Source: Chamaea fasciata (lineage: Eukaryota > Chordata > Aves > Passeriformes > Sylviidae). Taken from it: a stretch of DNA of 64,000 nt. Location: contig JARCOQ010000105.1 in assembly GCA_029207755.1 (NCBI GenBank), positions 62,001 through 126,000 on the forward strand. The letters run 5' to 3'. Made by a program: the position numbers and the translations under genes. The notes under the pieces are model-generated. The model was not told where the DNA came from and searched no databases. It saw only the letters and a list, made by a program, of their open reading frames with translations. Position 1 is the first letter of the stretch. Every line of letters begins with the position of its first letter. Shown in pieces: positions 12,470-23,537 of this stretch.

Positions 12470-13744
12470 GCAGAATTACCACAGCTCAGAAAGGCCACAG
12501 GTGGTGCAAATGAAGCCGAACCTGGGCCAGTGGTGAAAGTACACACAGGGCTAGGCTGAGGGCTTGAGAGAGGATGAGGAGGATGAGGAAAGAGGACTCC
12601 TCATCCTTGCCTTACCAGAGGGTCCTTCCCCAAGAGCTTTGAACCTGCCTGCAAGTGCCTGAGCTCTCGGTCCCCTTGGCCATGGCAGTTGTGCGCACTA
12701 GCGAGGTCTGTGAGAAGACAGGTTGACCTCATGGCACCAGGGCTGTGCCCTTGCAGCCCTGGGGACACTGGGCACCGTGACACTGCTGTCCTTCCCTGGG
12801 CATGGCCCAGCACAGCCCAGGCTGCCTCCAGGGAGAGTCCTGGGCTCTGAGAGGGACAGGATCTCCTGTCCCAGGGACCGGAATTCGGGCCTTGGCCCTT
12901 CTGTTCCATCAAAGAAAGGATTTGCTCAGCACCAGAGCTACCTGCCCCGTGCCTCTGCCTGCCTGCAATCACAGCCTCCAATTTTCGGCTCTAATGAGGC
13001 CCTGGGGAGGCTTCATCAGAAAGGGCTTTCACTGGGAACCCTTATGCTCCAAGACACTTTGGGGTTTTCTTCTGACTTGGATTTCTTGAGGGACTGCTGC
13101 TACCTCCTCTCAGGATCTGAGGATCATGGAACAGGATACCAAATACACTACAGGGCTCATTAAAATGAAGAAAGGCTTATTGAGTGGTTACCTTCCCCTT
13201 TGTCAAGTCTTCAACACTTGTACAGCTAATTAGAGAGGTTTGAGGACTGGAGATAAAGATTCCAATGACCACTTTGAAGAGGTGATTACAGCATTATACA
13301 GCTGACAGTGATCCGGGTATCCTAAGGAGGCCACAGCCAATGGAAAAACAGTTCCTCACAGCCCAACATGGGATGGAGAACTCTGTCCATCACCTGCACT
13401 CCCTGCCCTTTGTCTCAGTGCCTACCTGGGACCTGCCTCACTTTCTGTGGCATGAGACTTCTACACTGAATTCTGTAATGATGTTACAGCTCCTTTGCAG
13501 CAACTTCCACCTTCTTTCACTCTAGATCTGGCTGCAAACAGGCATGGGAGGTTTCTGCTAATTATAAAAAAGAAAATATCTTAATTAAAAGTAATAAAAA
13601 CAAAAATAGCTCCCCCCCCCAAAAAAAAAAAAAAAAAACAAAACAAACCAACACAAACAAAACCAAGATAAACAAGTAAAAAGCCATATTCCAAAACCCA
13701 CAGCAAACTCCATAGTGAAACATAATAAACAGTAAAACACAACA
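12470..13744. other. No confident gene; possible minus-strand exon near 12.61-12.72 kb
   Basis: GC-rich to 13.1 kb. On the minus strand CTTCTCACAG at about 12,723 could be an acceptor and CCTCTG/GTAAGG near 12,615 a donor. This would make a short Ser/Thr-rich exon, conceivably a tail exon of the SRCR gene upstream, which I cannot verify. A run of C then A (13,612-13,640) looks like an inserted poly(A) tract. Confidence 0.3.
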
Positions 13745-15020
13745 AATGCCACCCACATCCTCCATGACCCCTGCAGACAGTGCCTGCTCAGGCAGGGAGG
13801 TGTTGCAGAGGGCCAGGTCAGCCTTGTGCCCAGCCCAGGGACCCCTCACAGCCCCATGGGTCCCAGCCCCGCTGAGGTTTTGGGGGGGTCTCAGCTGTCT
13901 CTGCCTCGCCTCCTGCAGCTGCTGGCACACCACGCTGGCCCCTGCATGTCCCACTGCTCGTCCAGGACTCTGCCACAAGTCTGGCACTGCAGAATCTCCA
14001 CGTGCCCATCGCACCACCTCCTGCTGCCCAGCAGGCACATGGACATGGAGACAGCAAGGCCTGGGGACAGCAGAGCTGTCACTGCCCTGGGGGGCACTTG
14101 GGAGCCCCCAGCTGCTGTTGCTGGGGTCACCTGGGCACTACTGTGGGTGGGCTGGAGTTTTGCCAACACTCACCTGAGCAAAGGACAGCAGCAGCGTTCC
14201 CGCGGGAGCAGGGTGAGGCCCCCAGGGCAGTCACCAGGCACTGCTCAGGGTGGCCTTCCGTCGCAGTGGAATGAATCCCTCCAAACAGGTCTGGTACCTC
14301 TCCCAAAATTCGGGAATGGACTTGGCAAACCTACACTTGAGGTGGCCACAGAGAATGTGGGTGTCTGAGAGGTCTCATTGGGACGCACAGAGGGTTCCCT
14401 GGGTCCCCAGAACCTGGAACTCCACTCTCCCCTTGCACAGGGTGCTGCCATTCACCAGCTTGAGCCCTGTTTCCTCAAGGACAGGGAAGGTGAGAGTGGG
14501 AGGTGGGAGCTCAGTGGCTGTGGGAGAGGCCACAGGGACAGCATGCACAGTGCCATCAGCCCTGTTACTTGGGACCCTGTTGTTTCAGATCCGGCACAGC
14601 AGCAATCTCAAGGCCCTTGTGCTCTGCCAAAGCGGCATTTGGGGGGCATGGCAGGGACTGGCAAGGGTGGGCGAGAGGGTGGCAAAGCAGGGACAAGATG
14701 TGGGGCAGAGAGGACACCGGGACACCCCAAAAAGCCACCCAAATCGTCCCACCCCCTCCCCAAGCCTGCCCAACTTCACCTCTAGGATGGCTTCAAAGTG
14801 CCCTGAAACTTGTGCATGGCTGGGGAGGTGAGGGGGAGGAACATCTGGACCCTCCCACTTCTGTGTCCCAGCAGCTTCACACCCAGCTAGGAGGAGTAGC
14901 AGAGCCAGGCTTGCCAGGGGTGTTCTGCAAATTTCCCCCACACCAATGAGACAGCTGGACACTTGGGAGGCTGCCTCAGCCTTCATTGTCCACCAACATC
15001 CCATGAAGGAGCAGGACATC
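13745..15020 (-). pseudogene. SRCR-domain scavenger receptor remnant (CD163/WC1-like)
   Basis: Two exon-sized SRCR domains lie on the minus strand. The first runs 14,473-14,174 after a CTTGAG acceptor and before a CAG/GTGAGT donor. It shows LKLVNGSTLCKGRVEF, GTLCAS, HILCGHLKC, then, in shifted frames, GTRPVWRDSFHCDG and EQCLVTALG with a GNAAAVLCS ending. It carries an in-frame TGA where these domains usually have Trp, and two frameshifts. The second starts at 14,060 after CCCCAG, with RWCDGHVEILQCQTCGRVL, DEQWDMQ, and later HKADLALCNTSLPE and MEDVGG, again over more than one frame. A Leu-rich signal-peptide-like stretch (about 14,890-14,990) precedes them. The family binds microbial or host ligands at the cell surface through domains held by disulfides. 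Here the reading frame is broken, so I call it a pseudogene. Assembly errors could mimic this. Confidence 0.72.
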
Positions 15021-15054
15021 CACCAGCAGACGCTGATTATGGAGGCTCACAATG

Positions 15055-15615
15055 CTTCCTTTCTTCCATGAGGTTCTGTCAAGTCATAGTAGAACCTTGG
15101 TACTGTATTGTTCTGTAGCCTGACAATGCTCTCCTGGGTTTCATGAGGTTCCACTGTGACATACTGCAGTCTTGGTTCCATGAGGATCTCTTGGGTTTCC
15201 TGAGGCTCCAGTATGTCCCATTAGAGCCCTGTTTCCATTGTGTTCAATAACTTCACAGTGTTCTCCTGTGTCCCATGAGGCCCTACTGTGACACATTGGA
15301 GCTGCGGTTCAGTTAAGTTCCATAAACTCACTAGCTTATGGAACCTAATTGGGTTCCATGATGCACACCTTTTTCACGAGTTCTGTCAACTGACAATTGC
15401 CATCTGCATTCCATGAGGCCCAGGTAGATCACATAAGAGCCTTGTTTTCCTACGGTTCCACTACCTCACTAGAGTCTCCTGAGCTCCATGAGGCCCCACT
15501 GTGTCACACTGGAGCATTGGTTCCATGAGGTTCCATACCATCACTATGGTATCTTTGGTTCAATGAGGCTTCTCTAAGTCACATTAGAGTCCTGGTTCCA
15601 TTGGGTTCCATAATG
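15055..15615. repeat. Tandem repeat of ~80 bp (CATGAGGTTCC family)
   Basis: CATGAGG followed by TTCC, CCCC or CTCC, plus CTGTGACACATTGGAGC and TTCCATAACTTCAC-like pieces, recur at about 80 bp with internal half-units of about 40 bp. The copies are quite diverged. No coding potential is seen. Confidence 0.75.
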
Positions 15616-16011
15616 GGGGGAAATAAGAAAAGCCTTACAGAATAAGGACCTTTTTTCACCTTTGTAAAATCCTGTTCACTTCTGTTCACTTTTGTTCACT
15701 AAAAAGCACTCTGGGAAGGGTTCAGCTGCAAGTCGGATGGCCGGAGAGTGAGTTGATGGTCGCCTCATACGTGAGGCAGTGGTCGGCTGGGGAGACGCGT
15801 GGACACCACATGATCAGAGAGCTGACTGGGTAAAGGGACGCGTCAACAGCAACACCGCAGTGGCAGGCAGCCAGTGTGTGCTTGTTTGGGCTAAGTTTCA
15901 GTGGAGTTTGAGTGAAGTTTTGAGTATAAAAAGGCTCCATTCATTCCGATAAACAATCTTGTTCAGAGCAAGCAAGGAGCTCCGTTTGTCTTTGTTCCCT
16001 ATGGCTACAGT
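15605..16011 (+). mobile_element. LTR, younger sister of 4760-5175
   Basis: It starts near TGGGGGGAAATAAGAAAAGCC and ends near CCCTATGGCTACA. A TATA-like GAGTATAAAAAGG lies near 15,924, with CGATAAACAATC as a weak poly(A) region. It shares CATGATCAGAGAGCTGACTG and AGTGGCAGGCAGCCAG with the first copy. No target duplication was found, and its left end abuts the tandem repeat. Confidence 0.68.
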
Positions 16012-16029
16012 TTAGATTTGGGGTTCACC

Positions 16030-17060
16030 CCCTGAAAAACACTGGTTCACCCAAAACTCTAAAACCAGTATTGACCTGTATGAACCAGCATCAACAAGTA
16101 TGGACCAATATGGACCGGTATAGGCTGGTATGGGCCAGTATAGACCAGTATGAACCAGTACAGACTAGTAAGGGCTCTCCCAGTCCCTCCCAGTCTGCTT
16201 TTAACACTTCCCAGTGCCCTCCCAGTCTGCTTTTAACCCTTCCCAGTGCCCTCCCAGTATAAACCAGTAACCCCAAACTCCCTTTTAACCCTTCTTTTCC
16301 CCCTTCAAACCCTTCCCAGTCCAAACCAGCGCCCTCCCAGTCCCTCCCAGAATAAACCAGTACAAACCAATTTGCACCAGTCCTCTCCCAGTGCTCCCGG
16401 TGTGCACAGGTTCCAGCAGGTGCCCACCTGACAATCCCGACAGATTGGCCACCAGGATGGTGCTGGTCAGGGACAGCATCTGGGTGGGTGGCACCCCCTG
16501 CAGGGCAGGTAAATCCCAGTTCAAACCAGTATAAACCAGTATAGCCCCAGTAAATCCGTTTCATCTCAGTAACTTCCAGTACCATTAGGGGCAACATCTG
16601 GGCAAGGTGTGGCCCCTGCTGGCCAGGTGAGGACCATGCCCAGTCCAAACCAGTATAAGCCAGTATAGCCAAAGTAAATCCCAGTGCCCTCCCAATCCCC
16701 TCCCAGTCCAGCCTAGTAACCCCCCAGAGACTTCCCAGTTCATCCCAGTAACTCCCACTGACCTCCCAGTATGGCCCAGTGACCCTCCCAGTTCAAACCA
16801 GTGACCCCCTGTATAGATAAGTATGGCTGTCACCTCCCAGTATGGACCAGTAACATCCCAGTGACCTCCAAGTCCATCCTGGTCCCAAACCAGTATAAAT
16901 CAGTCCCAAAACAGTACAAGACCAATATAAACCAGTATAAAATACAGTATAAACCAATATAAAATACCCTTCAACCCCTATTTATCCCTTTTTTTAATCC
17001 CTTAATCCTCTCCCAGTCCTTTCCAATCCCCTCCCAGTCCTCCCCCAGTATAAACCAGTA
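16030..17060. repeat. Minisatellite, CCAGT/ACCAGTATAA orientation
   Basis: Short units such as ACCAGTATAAACCAGTATGG and TCCCAGTGCCCTCCCAG fill the segment. All have CCAGT on the + strand. Exon-like islands interrupt it at 16,424-16,513 and about 16,585-16,635. Confidence 0.9.
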
Positions 17061-19227
17061 CAAACCAGTACCCCTAGGAAGATGTCTTTGGCCTCCTGGT
17101 ACTGCCTCAGTTTCTCCTCCCGCTGCCACTGTCGGGTGGAGTCTGGGGGGTGGAACTTGAGCTGCCCGTGCTGGGACAGGGAACTGGGATGGACTGGGAG
17201 CACTGGGAGGGACTGGGGAGGGGACTGGCATAAACTGGGAGCATCACTGGGCTATACTGGGAGGCACTGGTAAGTTAGTGTGAGTTAGTTACTGGGATGA
17301 ACTGGGAAGTCCCTGGGTGGCTACTGGGCCATACTGGGAGGCACTGGGAGGGGAGTGGAAGGGACTGGGAAGTTATGGGTAGTTACTGGTGAGCACTGGG
17401 GGTCACTTGGAGGAGACTGGGACTAAGTGGGAGGGACTGGGATGTGACTGGGAGGGACTGATGGAAACTGGGACATACTGGGAAGGGGTCTGTGGGCAGC
17501 GGATGAGACTGGGATGTACTGGGAAGAACTCGGAGGTTACTGGTGGACACTGGGGGGTACTGGGAGCCACTGGGAGGAGACTGGGAGTAACTAGAATAGA
17601 ACTGGGAGGGGAAACTGGGAGCACTGGATGTCACGATCTGCTCACACAAGCAGGGTTCGTGATGGTTCGTTTTAGGGATCTCAGAGCGCAAAAGACACAG
17701 CGGGGGACAAACTCAGTTTACTCAATCACAAATGCACCTTGATTTAGTGCCAACAAATGCGATAGTGGGGAGAGAAAAGAGAATAGTAAGAAAGACAGAA
17801 AAAGAGGGGAAGGGGATTATAGCTACCAGCATGGAGGGTCGAGTCCTCGAGGCTTTTGAAGATGCCTATAGACACGAGTTTCTCCAGTGGGGTGATCACA
17901 AAAGTGAGCGGGGGTCTCCAGGGTTTTTATAGTCCTCTCCAAAGCGACAGGCAGTTGGCCAAACAGGTGGGGGAAATCATTGCAGTGTGTTCATTTAGAG
18001 AACCCAGAACAAGTCGGTCGTCAGCAGATACAGTGTCAACCAGTCCAAGTCAGCAGGTGCAGTGTCAGCAGGCGCGGTCACTTCACCGTGACTTGTCCAT
18101 TGTTTCTGCTCAGGTTCTGATGTTCCCATATGCATGCTGGGTGTTTTCCATCGAACACACCTGCAGGCAGCACTTGGCCAACATCCCACCTCAGCCAGGC
18201 CAGAACTCCCGTGTTGAGATTTTCAAGTCCCTTTTAGGGGTTTCAGTCTCTGTCCTTGACGATGGTCGTGAGGCAGATGAGGGATCTTTGGACCGTCTCA
18301 CACTGGGACAAACTGGGAGGGGAGTGGTTGAGACCTGAAAGGACTGGGAAGAGACTGGGGAGGACTGAGAGGCACTGGGAGATACTGGAAAGGACTGGGA
18401 GAAACTGGGAGCACTGGAGGGTACTGGGAGGGAACTGACAGGGACTGGGAAGCACTGGGGGAGAACTGGGAAGGGATTGGTGGGGACTGGGATAGACTGG
18501 GATGAACTGGGATATACTGGGAGGTGACTGGGAAGGGAACAGTGATAAAGTAGGAAGATACCGGGGGGCATTGGGAGGCACTGGTGGCAACTGGGATGGT
18601 CTGGGAAGGGGTTTGTGGGCACTAGAGGGGACTGGGAGGGACAGGAATATACTGGGAGCTACTGGAAGGGGATGAGGATGGACTGAGAGAAACTGGGAGG
18701 GAGTGTGGGATACCGGGAGCAGTGATGTGACTGGGAATTGGTTTATGTGGACTGGAAGGGACCAGAACATACTGGGACATACTGGGAAGCACTGAGAGAG
18801 AACTAGGAGGGGATTCGGAGGGACTGCGATTGACTAGGAGGGGACTGGGAAGTTACTGGGTGGTTAGTGGCGAGCACTGGTGGGCACTAGGAGGGAACTG
18901 AGAGGGCACTGGGAGGCATTGGGAACACTGGGAGGTTACTGAGATGAACTGGGAGTGCACTGGGAGCTCCGGGGGAAGGGGGTCACCCTCCGAGCCCGGC
19001 CGGTTCCATTCCCGCGGGGAGGAGAGGAGGAGCTGTTGCCTCACCATGTCCTCCGCTCGGCGCAAGGGGTCCGGGACCTGCGGGCGACACCGCGGCTCAG
19101 AGGGGTCCCGGCGGATCCCACAGGATCCCGATCCCGGTGAGACCCCCGTCGCCCCGACCCCGGGACCCACCGGAGCGCCGGCGGCTGCTGAGGGCGGCGC
19201 GGGGGCCGCCGGGAATGACCGCGCCAT
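16424..19227 (-). CDS. Unidentified split gene, minus strand (partial)
   Basis: Four minus-strand pieces splice in one frame. Exon 1 starts at ATG 19,227 in CpG-rich DNA and reads MARSFPAAPAPPSAAAGAP before a GTGGGT donor. Exon 2 (about 19,080-19,048) follows a CCCGCAG acceptor, reads VPDPLRRAEDM and ends at GTGAGG. Exon 3 (about 17,166-17,071) follows CCCTGTCCCAG, starts HGQLKFHPPDSTRQW, contains EEKLRQYQEAKDIFLG and ends at GTACTG. Exon 4 (about 16,504-16,435) follows CCCTGCAG and reads GVPPTQMLSLTSTILVANLS before GTGGGC. All junctions are phase 0 up to exon 4. The third piece is charged and helical, the fourth hydrophobic and possibly membrane-spanning. I do not recognise the family. A second, decayed look-alike of exon 4 sits near 16,585-16,635. 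Introns are ACTGGGA/CCAGT minisatellite plus one LTR. The 3' end was not found. Confidence 0.5.
17165..17628. repeat. Minisatellite, ACTGGGA orientation (first part)
   Basis: Units such as GGACTGGGAGGGACTGGGA, about 10 bp, are all ACTGG on the + strand, opposite to 16,030-17,060. The array resumes after the LTR at 18,301. Confidence 0.9.
17629..18300 (-). mobile_element. LTR inserted inside the ACTGGGA minisatellite
   Basis: Non-repetitive sequence with TG...CA ends (TGTCACGATC to GACCGTCTCA) interrupts an otherwise continuous array. On the minus strand it begins TGAGACGG and ends CGTGACA, with a TATA-like GACTATAAAAACCC near 17,930. Flanking CACTGGA and CACTGGG could be a duplicated target, but the array itself supplies such words everywhere. 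Confidence 0.65.
18301..18970. repeat. Minisatellite, ACTGGGA orientation (second part)
   Basis: Continuation of the ~10 bp ACTGGGAGG array, including larger echoes such as TACTGGGAGGTGACTGGGAA. It lies in the presumed first or second intron of the minus-strand gene. Confidence 0.9.
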
Positions 19228-19300
19228 GGGGCATGCTGGGATACATCAGGAGCCGCCGCCGGCGCTTTTAATCCCCCACAGCCGGCCTCAGTGCTCGCGG
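18980..19300. promoter_or_regulatory. CpG-rich promoter-like island
   Basis: Dense CpG (GGACCTGCGGGCGACACCGC, GAGCCGCCGCCGGCGC). A GCATGCTGGGA word near 19,230 on the + strand (TCCCAGCATGC on minus) lies just upstream of the minus-strand ATG at 19,227. Such a word is common in vertebrate promoters bound by ZNF143-type factors. It fits a start for the minus-strand gene. Confidence 0.5.
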
Positions 19301-19744
19301 GAGCAGCGCAGGGCGATGGAGGTGATGAGGGGGGAAACGCAGCGTGGGTGTGGGGGTGTGTGCGTGTCAGTCAGGAAAACTGATCCACCATGCCAGAGGT
19401 TTATGTCCAAAAAAGAAGACAGAGGAGTCCTGTAACTTTTTTCGAATAAAGGGAGAGGCCATGGGGCATTTCCCATCGCGTCTCAAATGGTTGGAGGATG
19501 CAGCCTCCCTTTTATCTTAAGGTCCTTACTGCATCACCCTCTTCCTTTTCCCCATGGCTGAGGTACTTGGAAGGTACAGACTTCCAGAATCATCTGCTCT
19601 ATGCCCCCCCCCCCCATGCACCCCCTCTTTCGATATAAAGGAAAGAAAAACCTATTCATTATTTTACTAAGTCTTTCTTCTGTGGCTCTAGGTTCAGGAA
19701 TCTAAAACTGCCCTGGCTGAGCAACAGTCTGTGTTGATCAGTAC
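19300..19744. other. No gene; LTR-like debris
   Basis: Contains TTCGAATAAAGGGAGAGG near 19,440, a C13 run near 19,605, and TATAAAGG near 19,634. It may belong to the retroviral fragment that follows. No gene is supported. Confidence 0.35.
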
Positions 19745-20060
19745 ATTCTCTAGAGCTAATAGCTTCTTCTGTTACTTCCTGTAAAATTAGTTCCCCTATC
19801 TGAGTCTGCTGCTTCTACAATCCCATATCTTGGAATTATTTGTTTCAAAAATACTTTAATAGCTGATCCGGGGAGTGCTGAAGCAGATAGAAATGCTTCT
19901 GGCCACCCTGTTAGCTGACATGTTATTATCAGAAGATATTTAAACCTTCCCACTCTGGGCACTCTGGTAAAGTCCACTTGACATCTTTGGAAGGGACACA
20001 CAGCCCATGGCCTCTCTCCACCGGCAAGTTTCTTTTTAATTTGGTGTCTTGGGGATGGTT
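19745..20060 (-). pseudogene. Retroviral integrase fragment
   Basis: The minus strand encodes a stretch matching the integrase catalytic core: the first Asp sits in a QVDFT context, then GRFKYLLII, GWPEAF and IIPRYGI, and the second Asp lies in DSDRGTNFTG. The frame then breaks before the expected catalytic Glu. The order and spacing follow the D,D-35-E core of gammaretrovirus-like integrases. It is an inactive relic with no LTR I can tie to it. Confidence 0.75.
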
Positions 20061-21290
20061 TTTTTATCTCATGTAATTCCTGGAGGGTTTTTTTGTTTTG
20101 TTTTGTTTTGTGTCTGGGGTGGTCACTGCTCCAGGCATATTGCAATGAGTGAGAGCCAGGTCAGGGTTTCCGGAGAGCACTGGGGGCAGGTGCCGGCAGC
20201 CCCTTTCCCTCCAGGTCAGCTGTTGGCGTGGCCGCACTGCTGGTGTCTCTAACCGGGGATCCTGCTGCTTCTGTGCGTTCTGCCTGGGTTTTTTTGTTTC
20301 TTCGGCACTGTGACGGGGCTTGCTGGCTTACATCTCTGGTTGTCTGCTGCTTGGGCGCTCAGAGCCCCGGTGTGTGCTGCGCCAGGAGCGGGAACACCAC
20401 ATTCCCCGCTGGGGGCTGCCTCTTCTGCACAGCCCGGGCCGCGGCACCAGCCATCACCGGCGAGAATTTGCAAGGAGCGATTCCCTGCCCAGCCCCGCTG
20501 ATCTCTGCCGCTGCTTCAGAGCTTCTTGACAGACTGTCAACCGACACCCTGACACCCCACAGCTTCGGGCATGGCTTCAGAGTTGCTGCTGCCTGTTGCT
20601 TGCCGCCCCGAGTGAGCCCGCCCTGCTGTTCCAGCTTGCTGCTCCTGAGGTTCGTGCTACAGCTCCTTTCACTATCGAGAGGGAGCACCTGGACCGGCTG
20701 CCCCGGGGGTCTGTAAAGGAAACCCCTTTTCCATCCCTTGAGTTCACAATTATAATTATTCCGAGGGAATGGGGTCATATTCTTCATTCCAAGGGAGGTT
20801 CCCGCCTTCCTTACCTGACACCTGTCTTTCAGACCTTGATGTTAGCACAAATCAAGCAACTTTCAGCAGCTCATTGTGCCATACCAAAGAGACCTAAGGC
20901 AGGACATCTTGAGGAAGGCTTCTGCCGATCCTCAAGAACTCCAAGGACTCCGTGGTGTTGTTTTAATATTTGTAAGGCCAGAGCTTTTGGTATCCATTGT
21001 TTGCCATCCTCCAGCAGCCTGGAGGAGTGGGGAAGCCTGGAAATGAGCAGGGTCCGGGAGATGAAAGGGGTGCCAGGAGAGGAATGAGCCCTGAGTGCCT
21101 GGAGTGGGGGGAGGCTGGGGCCCATGGGAGCCAAAGCAGAATCAAGGGAGAAGGGACTTGTGGGACCCCTGAAACCCCTTAGGCATCCCAAAGCAGGACC
21201 CCAGAGTGGAGGGATCCCCAGGACCCACGGGAACCCCAGCAACCCTGAGAAGGGGGATCCCACAACCTCGAAGTGAGGACATTAGAAAGG
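20061..21290. other. No confident gene; GC-rich stretch and zinc-finger gene upstream region
   Basis: 20,150-20,720 is GC-rich and open on both strands but shows no family I recognise. It may be more of the ERV. From about 21,290 the sequence aligns with the zinc-finger 5' region copies at 37.5 kb (minus) and 43.2 kb. Confidence 0.35.
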
Positions 21291-21423
21291 GAGAGGCATT
21301 TTTGGGACTTTTGGTTATTGGAGGTTTTATGGATACCAGACACCTGGTGATTTCTAGAGATGGACTTGGGCAGGAGGAACCCCCAAACTAAGGCACTCAC
21401 ACCTTTTTTATCCCCAAACCCAG

Positions 21424-22812
21424 GATTTCCCATTCCCAAACCTTGGCCAGATGGAGAAGGAGTCCATGAGGAAGAGGAAGATGTCCCAGGATACCCAGGC
21501 AGGTAAGGAGGAAGTCAGTGCCCCTCTCCCCCTCTCTTCTGCTCCATCTCCCAGCCCAGAATCGCTCCTGGTTGCAGGACAACCCCACTGCTGACGCGGT
21601 CCTGCTGGGGATTCATTGCGGGGATCTCCTTCCCTCTGGCACAGAGGCAAATCTCATCCTCTCCTTGTCCTTCCTCTCCCAGGCAAGGAGCTGAGGATGG
21701 AGAGCAGGGAGGACAAATCCCTGCATCAGAACCTTGTGCAGGAGACCATTTTGAGTGGTACCACGGCACAGGAATCCAACAGGGAGGAAATGCCCCAGAG
21801 ATCCCACATGCGGAGGGGCTCCAAACCCAGCCCAGGGAGCTGTGAGGAAGAAGGACCCATCCTGTGCCAGGAAGGCAGTCAGAGCTTCAGCCAGAGCTCG
21901 GACTTGGTGCTCCCTGAGCAGCATCAAAGCAGGAAGAAGTCCTACAAGTGTGGGGAATGTGGGAAGAGCTTCAGCCACAGCTCCAACCTGATCCGCCACT
22001 GGAGGATCCACACTGGGGAGAGGCCCTATGAGTGTGGGGAATGTGGGAAGAGCTTCAGCCGGAGCAACAACCTGGCCCGCCATGAGATGATCCACTATCA
22101 GGAACGGTGCTACAAGTGCTCTGAATGTGGGAAGAGCTTCAAAAAGATGTCCAAATGTGACCAGCACAAGAAAAACTGCAGTAAGGAACGACCCTTTAAG
22201 TGTGGGGAATGTGGGAAGAACTTCAGCCGGAGATCCAACCTGATCCAGCACCAGAGGGTCCACACCAGGGAATCACCCAACATGTGTGGGGAATGTGGAA
22301 AGAGCTTCAGCCGGAGATCCAACCTGATCCGCCACAAGAGGATCCACACTGGGGAGAGACCCCACAAATGTTTCAAGTGTGGGAAGAGCTTCAGCCAGCG
22401 CTCCCACCTGAATGTCCACCAGTGCATTGACACCAGGGAACAGCCCAACAAGTGTGAGGAACGTGGGAAGAGCTTCAGGAAGATTCAAAACCTCCCGAAC
22501 CGCCCGTCTGTGGGAACCAGGGAACAGTCCTACAAGTGCTTGGTATGTAAGAAGAGCTTCAGGCAGAGTTCCCACCTGAATGCCCACTGGCGCATCCACA
22601 CTGGGCAACGGCCCTACATATGTGAGAAATGTGGGAAGAGCTTCAGTGATCGCTCTAACCTGAAGCACCACCAGAGGATCCACACTAGGCCCTACAGGTG
22701 TGAGGAATGTAGGAAGAGCTTCTCCAGGAAGTCTCACTTGACCCAGCACCAACAGAAGCACCAGAAAAGGAAGCCCCACAAGTTCCCCGACTGCAGGAAG
22801 AGTTTAGTCTGA
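21424..22812 (+). CDS. C2H2 zinc-finger protein, bird-expanded family
   Basis: Two exons are clear. The first (21,424-21,502) follows TTTATCCCCAAACCCAG and ends GCAG/GTAAGG. It encodes [12 protein letters not shown] then [11 protein letters not shown]. The second (21,683-22,812) follows CTCTCCCAG and joins in phase 1 as [13 protein letters not shown]. After an acidic, Ser/Gln-rich linker come ten tandem finger units of 28 residues, with TGEKP-type linkers (TGERP, TGQRP). Most fingers keep C-x2-C and H-x3-H. The third ends in Cys instead of the last His, the sixth has Asp there, the seventh has lost Cys and both His, and the last unit is cut off by TGA. The usual role of such proteins is sequence-specific DNA binding in the nucleus. 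No KRAB or SCAN domain is visible. An ATG in frame lies at 21,451, but a further 5' exon is possible because the frame is open upstream. Confidence 0.8.
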
Positions 22813-23537
22813 TGCTCCAACTTCATAAGCTATGGCCTCACCATTTTACTGCCTTTAGGGAGGGGAATTTGTTTTACGGGAGATATTCTGGAGGATTTGA
22901 TGGTTCTGGGGTATTTGGAAGAATTTTCTTCATCATGTTATGTTTGAAAAGCCAAGAGGGATAGATCCATCACCTCAAAACCTCTCAATCTCACTTAAAA
23001 CTATTCAATTCTATCCCAAAATGGCTCAATCCCAGCCATAAATTACTCAATTCCACAGCCCCTCAGGGTGGGTGGGGTTGGAAGGGGATTGGGTGAAATA
23101 TGATGCAAATCAGGAGGGGTGAGATGGGCATTTGGTGGGGCAGGATAGGTGGAATTGGGATTGGGAGGTATGGAATGGGGAAAGTAGGGCTTGGGAAGGG
23201 GTTCTTGATGTCCAGGAGGGGTGGGATGGGTTTGTGTGAGGATTGGGAGAGTGGGGCAGGGTCTGGAATGAGACAGCTGGAGGTTGGGGATGATGAAGGA
23301 AGGTAAAACCCTGGGGCATTCTGCTTCTGAAGGGATTTTGGAGCATCCCGCATTTTGGAAGTGGTTTTGGGGTATTCCCCAATTCTTGGGGGGTTCCTGA
23401 GAGCAGCTCTATGGAGCCCAGTTTCCAGCATGGTTGCCATGGGCATGAGCTCCGAGCTGTAGCCAGAGTCCATTGCCTTGGTGTTCAAGAGCACAGAAAT
23501 GATGAATAGCCCCAGGTATCTCCAGTGTGAGTTGGAG
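22813..23537. other. 3' flank of the zinc-finger gene, no further gene
   Basis: The frame after the stop still resembles a decayed finger for about 10 codons. The remainder is G-rich and simple (GGAATTGGGATTGGGAGG). No poly(A) signal is convincing. Confidence 0.4.
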
